A stretch of DNA of 64,000 bases, from contig AP026542.1 in assembly GCA_026075535.2 (NCBI GenBank), positions 11,842,001-11,906,000 on the forward strand, written 5' to 3'. How positions within the stretch are numbered: the stretch's first letter is position 1; each line of letters starts with the position of its first letter. This DNA comes from Tricholoma matsutake. Taxonomy: Eukaryota; Basidiomycota; Agaricomycetes; Agaricales; Tricholomataceae. The position numbers were made by a program, and so were the translations under genes. The notes under the pieces were generated by a model. It was given only the letters and a program-made list of their open reading frames with translations. It ran no database searches and was not told where the DNA came from. This document shows positions 1-11,799 of the stretch, one piece after another.

Positions 1-1318
1 CCAGATACAAGCAGACGAGCAAAAAGAACTACCTGAACCAGCTGGCTCAGATTGAGTGATGCCAGGCCCATGTTAACCAAATTTGAAGGCAACTGAATGC
101 AGGAAAGGCCTCTCACTATGATGAGGCGGAGTAACCAATGCCAAGATACTGCATTGGAAAATCACAAAATGAACCAGTAGTTCTCCCAGTATTTTTGCAG
201 GACAATGGTGGTGACCCTGCTGTTAAGGTGAGCAGGATTGGCAGACTGCTTTATCTGTTCTAAGACCCCTGCTGCTAGGACTTCCTTCCAAGATTGAAAG
301 CCCACCTTCTCCCTAGAATCCAGCTTATGGTGCAGCAGGAAGCCTCCTCAGCACTGCATCTTTCATCTTCATCCAGAGATCCTTGCAGTAATGGCATCAA
401 CCATGTCCTATTCAAAAGTGACCACATATATAACCATTGGCTACTTTGAATCAACTACACTGCCTACAATGTCTGCCGAGCCCAGGACATTCTGAACCTG
501 AACACAACACACCACAACATCATGCTCTTAAATAGTACTGGGGAACAATGCCACCCTTATCTTTACGTGCACGTTCTGGGTATTTATCATGCAAACATCA
601 TTTATGTAGGGCCAGGAATGGTCAACTATAGCCCTAGATGACTTGACTTCCTATGGGTGCAATGGTATCAGCATTGGGAGGTAGCTGATGGCAGTGACAT
701 AATGGGGTGGAAGGCTCACCATCTTGATCAGCTATCCTTCCCTCCCATGGCCAGCAAGGATGCCTTTGGTTTTGTTGATCCATCTGATGTCCTGCAAAGC
801 TGTCATGTCATTCTCTGATTTGCGAAGGGGAAGCAGCACTCAGATGGGGTGGCCCTTTCCAAATGGTGAAGATTGGAAGGAGTACTATGTGGGATGGTGA
901 GTGGATCAGAACTTGAAGCAGGTTTAACATGACTGATGAGGACACTGATCTTGGTGCCATCAGCTTTGTAGATCGTGACATGATGATGTGATATCACTGG
1001 GGCCAAGGCATCAGGCACACTTACTGTCATGATTCAAACCCTGTTGCTCATGACTCCTTGCCTCAAATCGAACAGCCTGAGGATGACAAAGCTGATGGCC
1101 TTGAACCGTGGATATGTGGAGAGCATGGACACAATGAAGTCAGAGGTGAAGAGGGTGTGGAGGGACTTGATGCACTGGAGTATGGTATCGATGAAAGAGA
1201 AAATGAACCACTAGGAGGGACTTCTGACAAAGAGCTTTCAGATGTGGAATCCTGGCAGGAGGATTTGGACTCGGACACATTAGAGACAGTCGACATGTAC
1301 CATTCACAGATTCTTTGA
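1..1318 (+). pseudogene. Plavaka (CACTA-like) transposase, C-terminal relic
   Basis: This is the decayed C-terminal part of a Plavaka-type transposase, entering from outside the window. Pieces recur in the family's order: RYCIGKSQN and FLQDNGGDPAVK (about 140-225), an intron-like gap, FLPRLKAHLLPRIQL (about 270-330), INYTAYNVCRAQD (about 450-490), HPYLYVHVLGIYHANIIYVG (about 548-610), LDFLWVQWY, AFGFVDPSDVLQSCHVI (about 760-815), then FVDRDM and an acidic tail ending at 1318. In the intact family this is the conserved region after the RNase H-like core, rich in W, D and E. Frameshifts and stops (for example in LNLNTT and around 815) make it non-functional. The recognition is from remembered family motifs, not a search. 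Confidence 0.72.
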
Positions 1319-2221
1319 AAATAGAGAGGTGAAAAGTCATTTGGCCCATGGCAACCTGAAATAACTCAGAATGTTTATTTTTTTTCTGGATTGAGAGTCT
1401 CAATTGATGATGTAACCTTGAGCAAAGTGTGCATGCACACTTTTGAGCTCATGTCATGTGACATATGGCCATATAAGTACTAACCCAACTCTTGAACTTG
1501 AAGCTTGACACTCCATCTTACTTGTCTTACTTGTCTCACTCATGCATCGCTCAGAGGGTTTCAACCAGCAAAGCCTCGCTGTCAGAAGGATATCCAATGC
1601 AAATTTCAGGACAATGGCCTGGTTTACACCCATCTCATTTGACCCAGAGGGTACAAAGCATTTGGGCCAAAGTCACCCAGAATTTCAGGTAAGAATTCAA
1701 GACTTCAGCTTCAATACCTATCCTGATAGTTTAAATCGTGTTGCAGAAATTTATTGATACTATGACAGGCTGGGAACAACTGGAGATGACATCTGATATT
1801 CAACCTGCTCGCCGAGTCCTTAAGCATCTTGCTGAGTCATCTACCCCTGGAGAGCCTATTTCAAAACACCAAGCCATTGTTTATGGGACCCTATTCAACT
1901 ACTGACTGTTGGATGTTGTAGCATCAGTTTACAACCTCCTTCCTGATGAGATCACCCCAGCTAAGTAGAGGGCTGCTGAAGTGCCTATACCAATGCGCTT
2001 GGTAACTTTTAATTCTGCACCATTATGTGACAGTACTAACAGGGCACTTTATAGGATCATAAAGGGGTTTTCATGGACTGGCCAAAACTCTTGGAGCAGG
2101 CAGGACAGGATCTAGCCCAAGTGCAGGGTCTGGCTAGTGATGTTGGTGTGATGGGGGAAAATGGGCCTGCAGCATGCTTCCAGCTCCTTTCTAAATTTGC
2201 CTCAACCAAGAATGTGGCCTG
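1319..2221 (+). other. Unresolved stretch with short coding-like segments
   Basis: No family recognised. A plus-strand reading at 1542-1690 (containing ANFRTMAWFTPISFDPEGT) is followed by a GTAAGA donor-like site and, after 1745, by an open stretch containing QPARRVLKHLAESSTPGEPI. Together these could be exons of a decayed gene, but nothing fixes its ends. Confidence 0.25.
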
Positions 2222-2410
2222 GTGATAGGTCCATCTTGTCATTCAAGCTTGGAAATACAATCATTGTCAAAGCTCTATGAACCCATACAAGCCCCTCCGA
2301 AGCTCTATAAAGCTCTACAAAGTTACAAGAACACTTCAAAACTCTTCACAACACCTCGAAATTCTTCATATGCCTTCGGCCACCATAATACAATTCCCCC
2401 AACCTTTGTA
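2222..2410. repeat. Dispersed repeat, copy 1 (pair with 19148-19385)
   Basis: Starts TGATAGGTCCATCTTGTCAT and runs through CAAGCTTGGA, AAGCTCTATGA, ACCCCTCCGAAG and a GCCTTCGGC segment. The same words in the same order recur at 19148-19385, where the copy is somewhat longer. No coding potential or termini were found, so the class is unknown. Confidence 0.7.
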
Positions 2411-3716
2411 CAGCTTAGGATATACACTTGGAACATCGTCAATGAGTTCCAAACCAGTATCAAGCAATATTGCAGCAATCTTGGCCTTCAAACAAGGCCG
2501 ATATTTCCTCGACCGACTTCAAAAATCATTGAACATCGAAAATCAACATTGGACACTATATCGCTATCTGAATGGTCATCACACACATGCCAGACATATC
2601 CCCTACCATTGTCAAACAATATTGCACTGATATTGGGCCACAAACAAAGTCTGAAGAAATTTTGAAAATCTTCGAAAAACATCGAACCTCGAAAAACATT
2701 GAACCTCGAAAAACATCTTCGGACACAGTATTTCCTATTTGAATGATCTTCGGATGCATGCTGGACACATGAGACACTATCTTGAGTATATCGAACACAT
2801 TTCAACTGCATGTGCATGCATACAATCTGCTTGAAGCAGTTTCTGATGTTTTATTCAATTTATAACAAGGACAGTCCGCTTTTAGCTATTCTTTCTTATT
2901 ATTTCTTCATCATGTGTTACATTCACCCTTTCTAGTCTCACTTTATTGTTCTGATATACTTCTATTATCTTTGCCTTGAGTTTTCCACATGTTTTGCCTC
3001 ATGTTCTCTAGCCTTTTTAGGTAGTTTCTTTATTTTATATAAAAAGATGTACTAGATACAAAGAAAAACAAGAAAGTCGTCATCTTCCTCCCAGATCACA
3101 GTGATTTGAGAGTTCGGTTTAGTCCTATTCAGTCCAAAGTTTGGTGTTTTATGCTAAACTTCCTTGAAAGTCCTTGAAATTCCTTGCATTACACTATTTT
3201 CGCTCTCATTTCCTTTGATTTGCCTTTGCTTCACTTCTACTACTTGACTAGTCCCCCAATCTTGCGTCCGAACAGATTTGTGCACTCAAAATTCCTTGAG
3301 ACTTCTTCGAAAAAAATATCACAACACCTTGAAAATCATTGCAACATCTCGAAAATAATCACAATGTCTCAAAAATCATCACAAGTCCTCAAAACCCATT
3401 CTTTTAGCTTCGAACTGATTCGACAAGCAGTTGTTTTATGACTATTTGACGGTTGGTCTGACAGGTGACATCTAGAGGGCCTCACATCCTTCCTCTGACT
3501 TGTATTATACCATCCGAAGCCATTTTGTGGGTTTTGTTTGGGTTTCTGGGTTGAGCATCATCACCAGAGGTCTTACAACTTTATTGCATCAGCATTTGAT
3601 CTTTCACTGCAGTTAAATGTTTGTGGATAATGTTGATAGCTTTCAGTGAACTGCTAAGGACCATTCTTTTCTTACACAGGGACATCTTAACATTACAAAT
3701 GACATATTGGACAACT
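2411..3716. other. Intergenic, AT-rich, with CGAAAAACAT-type short repeats
   Basis: Tandem words of the type CCTCGAAAAACATYGAA occur at about 2665-2725, and a looser version (CTTCGAAAAAAATATCAC, CCTTGAAAATCATTGCAA) at 3300-3400. No gene is recognisable on either strand. Confidence 0.5.
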
Positions 3717-3779
3717 TTATCCATGAGTTAATGGGTATTTATGTATTGGAATATTCATTTGTGATAATATTGCAGGCAA

Positions 3780-5215
3780 GTGAATGGCTCTGGCCCAGAT
3801 CTGAAACTGGCCTTCACTAACCGTGCCGCATCGATGGAGATTCCCCTCTGCGTTGCACTGGGGATTTCTCCTCTCTGCTTGTTGACAAAGAGGCCTCTGA
3901 TTGAACAAAAAATAAGCAAGAAAGCGATTTTTAATGCAAGTACTATCTATGAAATTGTTACATTGTTGACTGGTTTTGTAGGTTTGGCAAGCCCTCGGCA
4001 CTCATCACCCCAAGATTCTTTCTGACATTGAAAAGATCTTGTGGAAAGCCCTCTTTCAAGCTGCGCATTCCCCTGACTCCCTCGAGGATATCCTGCAGGA
4101 AGCCATCGAGGCCTCACTTGTGATCCTCCAGTCAAGCACTGAAGATGATAGATGTGCATCCTGGCTAGGAGGTCCAGGTAAGATACTTGTTTCAGTTTTG
4201 TAACCTTTCTGATGTTGTGAGATGCAGAGCCTAGTATTGCTGAAGATGATGGAGATGATGGGGAGGATGGACAATATAAAGACGATGGTCATGGGAGAGA
4301 TAAGGACAGGCACATGATGCATCAGGCAGGAGCAGGAGAAGGATGTTGTGCAACTGGAGAGCTGCATCAAGGTATGCTGGGCACTGAGAATGGTGCACAA
4401 GTAGTGCAGCCAAGTAGTAGTGGCATCCAGGGATCAAGAAACTTGCATAAGAAAGCAACGGTTGAGGACAAAGAGGAGGAGCCATGCCTTCTGCCCATAA
4501 CATCAGAGGAGGATCTGGGTCCTGGAGTAGTCCTTCCAATTGTTCATCTGGCAACTCCACAGCGCTTCTCTGAGCAACCCACACCCTCAGCAGACAACAG
4601 GGCATTCACCAGTAATGCAACAGAGACAGCTTTCCAACCCGCTGCCTGATGGAGATGATGAAGATGACTCGTATATGATGGGACAGGACTGACATGAACA
4701 TACTGATGACACTAGGGATGTCAACGGTGGTATCTGTATGTGCAGATGGCATCACAAATAGCCCAGCTCAACTGTTGCACAGAGTCAGAATTGCCAGACA
4801 TTCTGGCTGGAAAAGTAGCTGGCATTGAACACCAACAGGCAAAGCCAGACTCTCCCTTAGTGTTTTGATGCTCTGAATGAAAACACTCCTTGCAATCAAG
4901 TGCTCTTACATGACTTACATCCCCCTCAAATACCAAGAAGAGGAAGCACAAGGAGATAGAGAGGCTGGGGGCTTTGAAAGACAAGTGTACTGAGGCCAAG
5001 AGGTGGGAGATGAGGAAGCAAATACACCAAGAGACAGGGAGACAGTGGATGGGGACAGGGATGGAGAGCCAGGGTCTATGGGAAGCATTAGTGGGGAGGA
5101 GCACTTTTGAGGAACAATTGGATGGCAGGCTACTGGAATTCATTGACCTTACTCTGGCGGAGGTAAAGGAAGACATGGTGAGAGCTGTTGCCCATTCCTT
5201 GCACTGCTAGGTTCT
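3780..5215 (+). pseudogene. Coding-like exons of unknown family upstream of the JmjC relic
   Basis: Separate plus-strand open segments look like exons. One is 3781-3980 (LKLAFTNRAASMEIPLCVAL). A second, from about 3981 to 4183, contains QALGTHHPKILSDIEKILW and SLEDILQEAIEASLVILQSS and is followed by a GTAAGA donor. A third is an acidic or polar exon at 4229-4649. A fourth, at 4974-5210, reads LLEFIDLTLAEVKEDMVRAV. They lie in the same orientation as the JmjC gene beginning at 5235 and may be its N-terminal part, but they could equally be a separate decayed gene. No domain recognised. Confidence 0.35.
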
Positions 5216-5234
5216 GAATGCAGAACAGCAGTCT

Positions 5235-6672
5235 GAACCTGATATTACTTTTGCATGGGAGGACATTCCTCCAGAGGTATGTGACTGTAAATGATGCTAT
5301 TATTCCTAAGCATACCATTTTTTAGATTTTTGTGGCCCCTCAATCTCTTCCCCTGTATGGGCCTGAATCCACAATCCCATATAATTATACAGCTGGGTTT
5401 CATGTAGGTCATGTTGGCATGTGTTGTCAGCCTTACTGATGTAAAAGCAGTCCAAAGCAGTGTTGAAGTTCTTCTGTGATGTATGGAATGAGTTTCCAGG
5501 GGATTAATAGATGGTCTGCCCCCTCATCTACAACCCAATAGCTCTCACTCAATCTTTCATGTGATGCGGTCAACTGAATGCACTTCTACGCCACCAGAAG
5601 TGATTTGAGATATCTTCAGCCATAAATGCATCATCATCACTGACAAGCCTATGCAAATTGTTCAATTTGAGGCAAATGGGATGTCTACCATTTCACCCAA
5701 GCTGAGTAAAAGAATCACTATTCAGGGTCAGTAACTCCACATTGCACTTTTGCTAGACTAAATACCCTCACAGATCACTCCCTTCCTGAAGATGATGAGG
5801 GAAGGATAGCATTACGCATCGGAACCCCTGAAGATTTACTACAAAGCCACCAAGCGGGGGATGGTGAGAAGATCCTCAATGCCCTACACTTTCCACTTCC
5901 CTTGCCACCTATTGATTGGATGCCTCTGCCATCATTAGCAAGCAAGTAGTATGCCTTCCGAGCGACTGCAGATTCTCAGTTCTGCAAGGTCTCGTACCAT
6001 CCATTTCCCTTCGCTAGTTTAGCTTGGGGCCTGGCAGCGACATCGGGTGCCCATCATAAGTTCCACCTTGACACTGATGGATTTGGTACCCACATCAAGG
6101 TCATCAGTGAAGGGGGATGCAAATGGTGGGTCATTGCAACTCCAAAAAATCCCCAGGCACTTGCCAGCACCCTGTTGTTCACCGGGAGCTTTGGTGTTGA
6201 CAATGTGGATGTGGATAACTATGATTTTGAAGCTGTGCTCATGCCTGGCATGGAGCTGTGAGTCATTTTTTGCTTTTTGGATTTGGGATGATAATACAGG
6301 ATGGATAGGAATATGAGGCCTGGTACATTGCATGCTGTGTTCACTCCCAAGTCTGCTATCTGTTTAGGTGGCCATTTTTACAGCATCGGAACCATCACTT
6401 GTACAGTCTACTTGATCATCCACACCTTTGTTGGCAGTCAGACTCTGATAAATATGGAACATGCCACCAATTCTAGAACCCTTCTTCGCTGCCTCCTTAT
6501 CCATATTTATGAGGAATTGGTGGCAAGTGGGTTTTCAGCCACTCCAGAGCAGCCAATCCCAGTAGGGAATCATCTTCCTGTATTTAATACCTGGGAAGGA
6601 GTCATCAAAATCATCAATCTCATCAATGTCATAGAACTTGAAGAGGTTTTGCATTGGCAGACATATACTTGA
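5235..6672 (+). pseudogene. JmjC-domain protein (Fe(II)/2-oxoglutarate dioxygenase fold), decayed
   Basis: The relic belongs to a JmjC family that is highly multi-copy in Agaricomycetes. A first exon segment ends FAWEDIPPE at 5276 with a GTATGT donor, and the reading resumes at 5326 (IFVAPQSLPLYGPES). After a damaged stretch the frame is open from 5773 to 6257: ALHFPLPLPPIDW, then SLAWGLAATSGAHHKFHLDT. The HxD iron pair is visible at 6064-6072. A canonical intron (GTGAGT at 6258, CAG at 6297-6299) leads to MRPGTLHAVFTPKSAIC, which supplies the second iron histidine (6331-6333), then GGHFYSIG and HTFVGSQTLIN, closing at 6672. The metal triad survives, but stops between 5450 and 5770 and a frame slip at the intron make it non-functional. 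Such JmjC proteins are presumed oxygenases or demethylases; the substrate of this group is unknown. Confidence 0.72.
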
Positions 6673-7313
6673 AATGGCTTATTGTACAAAGAGCAGCAGG
6701 CCATGAAGCATTGCCATAAACTGGGTAGAGAGCTCCTGCACTGGCTATGATGCAACTACAGCTTCAGCATCTTCACGGAAGATGCTGGATCATAGGATAA
6801 ATGGAGAATCTTTTACTTTACAGGTCTTGCTAGCCAAACTAAGGCCATTTCCTTCTATCTTGAGTGGGCATTAAAGGTGAACTTGAAGCTGGAGGAAGAT
6901 GGCTGTACATCCAATCAAGTGGTTGCAGCTATTTGCTGAGTTTTCCAAAACAACCGACTATTTTGGAGAGCATGGCACACCATCAATGGCAGTCATTCCC
7001 AACAGTTCTTATCATGGACAGATGCAAACTTTGAGGTCTCTGTCAGACAACCTGTGAAGTGTTTTCCTGCAGATGAATTTGGTTTGCATGCATTTTGTAT
7101 AAACATCATTAAGCTGACTTGTTCCCAGATGATAGCGTAGAGATGGGCCCTCTTGAAGACAAAGACAATGACAATGACAATGATGAAGGCAAAGATGAAG
7201 ACCAGGACGTGGAAATGGATGGGTGCTCAGAAGGAGGTTCAGGAGAGTACTCAGTGGAGGAGAATGCTTGTATGTGGAGATTGGACCTATCTTTAGTTCC
7301 TGTAGCTCACTGA
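6673..7313 (+). pseudogene. Probable C-terminal continuation of the JmjC relic
   Basis: Reading beyond the stop at 6672 gives further coding-like sequence in the same direction (YKEQQAMKHCHKLGRELLHW near 6690; SFYLEWALKVNLKLEEDGC near 6850). A strongly acidic segment of repeated Asp-Asn follows at 7119-7270. Low-complexity acidic tails are common in these proteins, so this may be the end of the same gene, but the continuity is inferred. Confidence 0.35.
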
Positions 7314-7889
7314 TGTTTATCCTATAGCAAAGTGACAAAAAGCTAGCTGAAAGGCTGGACCCCTTACACTTCCCTATTAGGAGCAGCTTTCACTGCACAT
7401 GACAGGTCTCTGAGCCTGCCATTTTTTTACAATCTCGCTACTTTTATGACCCTGATGCCTTCAACGTTTCAACATTGGGCAGTTGTGTAGCTTGAATATG
7501 GCTTTACTCCTGAATTACTATCCCCCATGCTTTGCAATTGAAATCTGATTTCAAAATCCTTCCTGATACAGTTGTACAACGAGTAAGTACTAGAGGTAGT
7601 GATGATTGAGAAAGTTGAAGACTGGCAAAAAAATTACTCTCATACTAGTACAAGTTGATTCAGACACTGGCACTGGCTAAGGCTCCAACTGTTTAGTTTA
7701 TGTTTACTCAATGAAGGTCAAGTATACATAAACGGTAGCCTAAACAGCATAACCATCTATATGCCATTTAATAACTTCAGTACGTACACAGTTTAAAATA
7801 TTAGTATTTGACGAAAGTGTTCAAGGTTTTTATTGAGCTAACTAACCTCTCTCACATGAAGCAAGGGGCCCAAAAGTAGGGGCCACAAA
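7314..7889. other. Intergenic; contains one short imperfect hairpin
   Basis: No gene found. At 7689-7747 CTGTTTAG plus TTTATGTTTAC faces GTATACATAAAC plus CTAAACAG, an imperfect hairpin of about 60 bp that could be a degraded MITE. Confidence 0.4.
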
Positions 7890-8630
7890 AGTAATTAATG
7901 ATCAAAACAAAAAAAACTTGCACTTTTCACAGGGAGGCTGCCCCGTGAGCAGCTGCTCATGGCAGTGGTTGGGTGAGCTGCTGCTTCCATGTCTCTTGTC
8001 CCTGTTTTCCCCATATGTGTTAGCATCCTTCATCTGACACAGTGGTGGTGGTGGTGCCCATACCTTCACTTCTGGTTGTTCACTCTCCCCCACCATTTGT
8101 GGTTCATCCTCTTCTGGTGGTTACTGTCTGGAAGTTGTCCCATCCCCTGTCCCATTGCTCCCCATTTCCACCCATGAGCAGTTGCTCGCTGCTGGGGTTG
8201 GGGTTGCTGCTGTTGTTGTGGTGGTAGCCTGAGCAGTGGCCATGTGGTCCTCCACGTTGTCATCTTCCTGTCATTTTCCATGGCATCAGTCCATTAGAGC
8301 ATTGATCTTGTCCTAGTGGTTGTCCTCGTCATTGTCCTCCCTTCATTGTCATTGTTTTCATCTGCTGTCTCTGTCGTTATAATGTAATGGTGGCAGGTGC
8401 TGGGTTGGTGGATGATCTGTGGGTGGGGTGTGAGTTGTGGTGGGTGGAGATGGAAATAGGGGATATACCTGGCAGTCTTCAGGTCTCCCAACACCCCTCT
8501 GCAGTCTCCTATGCCCAAACGAGAGCCTCACATCCCATTTGGATGGGGAGGAGGGGTGGTGTTGTGTTGCATGCATTGTTGGCTGTTGTCGAGCTGAAAA
8601 CACTGTAGCAGTGTAACCTATGGAAAAGAA
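7890..8630. repeat. Fragment of the GAGCAG/GCTC palindrome-module family
   Basis: T/G-rich, non-coding sequence sharing signature words with the modules at 13.7-17.3, 20.6, 40.4-41.4 and 44.0-44.7 kb. GAGCAG-N-GCTC palindromes lie at about 7945 and 8175, and a CCTCACATCCCATTTGGATG segment followed by GGGGAGGAGGGG at about 8528-8560. An A-rich CAAAACAAAAAAAACTT tract marks its left edge. Open frames here are low-complexity products of the T/G composition. Confidence 0.6.
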
Positions 8631-8889
8631 CATTTTTCTAGTTATAGTTGAAGAGAAAGAAAAAACTTACTACATATTTCAATGGTGGAAGCAAGGATCT
8701 GGTGACTTGTGAGAATACAAGTTATGATCTAACAAAGGAGACTATTAGTAGTGAAAAGAACAAGAAAAGGAGGAGAAATTACATAGGGAACCTGTTAAAA
8801 TATTCCTTACTATGTAGGGCAAGTTGTACTAGTAGAGATCCTTAGCTCTAGTTAGCATAGGTGGATATCAAGCAAGTAACAAGTCCATG
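8631..8889. other. Spacer, nothing recognised
   Basis: A lysine-rich open frame at 8648-8845 has no family features. Treated as non-coding. Confidence 0.4.
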
Positions 8890-10027
8890 ATCCCTGCATC
8901 CATGGCTGGCCCTTAGCTAGATGACAAATCAGTCACCTCTGCAATCACGGGCCCACACACCATTGTCATGAAACTCCTCAGCCATAATATATCTATCCTC
9001 CATGGCGAGCTTGTTGGAATCATTGGTGGTCTTGTTCTCTCAGATTCTCAGAACAACTCCACTGTGATATATACTGACCATCTCAATTCCACTAGACTCA
9101 TCGACAACAATCAAACCTCAGCTAACATTGATGCCCATCTTCGACACATGAATGGTGGATCTTACTATAAATGGATATTTCAACTCCTGGGTTCATGACA
9201 GGCAACTATCCTTTATATGAAGGGTCACTCAGCTGAGTCTTCAATCCCATCTGTTCTCAATGCATCTGCAGACTACTATGCATCCAAATCTCAAGATATC
9301 TGCCCCCACTTACATCATGCTCCTCTCCCCACCTTCTTCATGGACCGTTTCACCTTTTTCACTTCAGCTGATGGCTGGATCGAATCTAACAAATGAGGCT
9401 TCACTGACCATTTGCTCTCAGCCCGAAACTCTCATGAACTGGAGCTCAACCATGGCCTTCAATTAATTTGTTCCATCTACATATGACCCTACCCCTCCCC
9501 CATCCTATCCATACTTATGCTCCTTATCTTGTTATTCTGCACTTGTTCAACTTTACTCATGCTCAGGACAGCTTCCCACAGCAACATGTCTTCACTCCCG
9601 ACATATGATCGACTCCCATCAATGTTGTTTTGGCTGCATCGACATTCCTGAGGATGATCATCACATCTTCATTGAATGCCCATATTTCACTGAACTACGG
9701 TCTAGCAGTCTCTCTGCTGTGGTGGAACTCACAGAAGTCAAGTGTCAGAATATGGTCATAAAGCACTAGCTGTCTCATGAAGCAGTGCAACACCTCATTA
9801 TAGCAGCTAAGTCCCTTTTCTCTGATGACAGTATTATATGGCCACTGCACCTTTCCACCTTCTACCTTGGCTGGATCCCTGACATTACAAAACTCCTAGG
9901 GTTTGAGCAGCCAACACTACATTCATCCCTATTCCCCTCCACTCAACTTTCTCATAACATCCACTCTATCGCCTTGGAATGGCACACTCACTCTATTCAT
10001 CTCGCTGGCTGCTGGATGAGTCCCTAA
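8890..10027 (+). pseudogene. Non-LTR retrotransposon 3' end: RNase H plus zinc-binding tail
   Basis: Decayed end of a LINE-type polyprotein. Order seen: LHGELVGIIGGLVLSD (RNase H acidic-helix region, about 9000), VIYTDHLNSTRLID (catalytic Asp strand, about 9070), LRHMNGGSYYKWIFQL, then after a TGA at 9196 GHSAESSIPSVLNASADYYA, PTFFMDRFTFFTSADGWIES, a second TGA (9392), and the zinc-binding segment HSRHMIDSHQCCFGCIDIPE followed by DDHHIFIECPYF (about 9590-9700). A last open stretch (9785-10027) gives the ITKLLGFEQP and HNIHSIALEWHTHSIHLAGC ending. The element copies itself by target-primed reverse transcription when intact; the RT and endonuclease are absent here, so this is a 5'-truncated dead copy. 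Three in-frame stops are TGA where arginine would fit. Confidence 0.75.
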
Positions 10028-10149
10028 CTGATGCCTATGATGCAGTAAGTTGTCAAATTGTGGCTTATTAGTCCTCACATTCAACCTTTGCAGATTGCAA
10101 CACTTGATCATATTGATGGGGGCATTAGTTTGTTGCTTTGTAGTCCAGG

Positions 10150-10709
10150 TTACCAACCACCCAGTGGAATTGTCTGAACAACACCACTGTTGAGGTCTAC
10201 ATGTCCCCTCATGAACTTGCTGAGGGCAGGATTGAGTTGCGATCCACCATTGCCAGTTTCATCCAGGCTTTTGGAAGGGATGCTGTGCATCCCCATCTCC
10301 AACGTTTCACAAATTGTTGTCATATTGAGGGCATGAGGCTTCCTAAGCATTCTAGTAAGTTACTTTCCCACAGTGTAAGGGCGATTATTTAAGAACTTCT
10401 ATAATGCTTAGACCCTGGCATGCAGATTTGTGGAGAAAGACTGTTGACATCACCCAAAGCCACACCACAAGGAAGTTTGCGCTTTCGATGCCAGTGTTGG
10501 TGTTCTCCCATAGGCGGACCCTCTGTAGAGCTGAGGTAGAATTTCAGGCTCCTCCACTGCTTGGGCTTAGGAACAGTGAACCACCTTCGACATCTCCACC
10601 ACCTTTCACCATGGTGCCCATCACAGATCAAATGCCTCATCCAACACCCATGCCAGCTGCTGCAATGGTTCCAATCATTAGTATGGTCCAAACACTGACT
10701 CAGTACTAG
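10150..10709 (+). other. Unrecognised open segments
   Basis: The first segment, reaching 10392, contains EVYMSPHELAEGRIELRST and SFIQAFGRDAVHPHLQRF. The second is a Pro/Met-rich stretch at 10404-10709. The first looks protein-coding in composition and is followed by a GTAAGT site at 10353, so it could be an exon. No family recognised. Confidence 0.3.
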
Positions 10710-11799
10710 ACCGCTTTGAGCTCAAGGATACAATGATTCCATGGCTTCATAAACTTACAACAATGGTATGAAGGAGCAAATGGGAAGGTATGCTGAGGAC
10801 TGCAGAGTATGGCACCCTTAGTTTCAAACAAGCAAATGCCCTATTGAACCCTCTACTGGCTGATACCAATGTATTGAAAGCTTTGGCTCAGGTGCAGGTG
10901 TGCATTACAATCTATAGCTGCAGTCAACTTATCTAACCATGACCATCTTACCTAGTACCACCACCACTGCATTATCAACAGCATTGCTGCCCTAATTTTA
11001 GCACTCCTGCTTATCCTTGTGGTGATCTATTTAGGGTTAGCATACTGGTGAAAACTACATGGATTTTGTAAAAAGGGGTAAGATATGTACTTGGTCAGCA
11101 TCTCTTTAGCAATCACATAGGTGGGGGCCACAACATAGTAACAGTGCTTACATAGTAAAATGGAAATGGATAAAATTGACAGTATACTGGTGTGACATAT
11201 GTCACTCAATTCTGCTTTTTGACCAGGCTGTCACTATGGTACAGCTGATATCATTTCAATGGACCCCTTCACAACAGCCTCTATTTAGTTGTTGTTTGGT
11301 TCTATCAGTGGCAGAACTCTACATGCCAATGAGCTGAGTACGTGGCAAAGTTGCACCTGTATCTTGCTTCGTAGGGGCTCGGCACAGGGTTCATCACTGA
11401 TATGTAGAACCAAATGAACAACAAAACAGGGGCCTATCATTGACATGATATTGACTGTAATCATTCCTGGAGCTCAGCGCTCAGCACTCAGATCTCTTGT
11501 GGCCCTCAACTCGGAGTCCTGACTAGTCAGCTTCTGGACTGAAGCTTGGACTATATAAAGGCTATGGCTGGGACCTAGCTGCTCTTCACTGGCTTGACAC
11601 TTGATAGTTCCCATCAACAATGAAAACCAACAAACTTCCTCTGCCATGCATCATCAACAGCAGGACAGCGCATTTTATTTGGGACTGCATAAAGGCCGTA
11701 AGCATTGTTACCATCTTTAATCTCACTAAAGTTCTCAAAACTCCTTGTGAATAACGAGCTGTATTGGCAACCCTCTCATACACTATGGGTGAGATTTTG
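10710..11799. other. No gene recognised
   Basis: Both strands are frequently stopped. No repeat termini, RNA gene or domain motif found. Confidence 0.45.
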
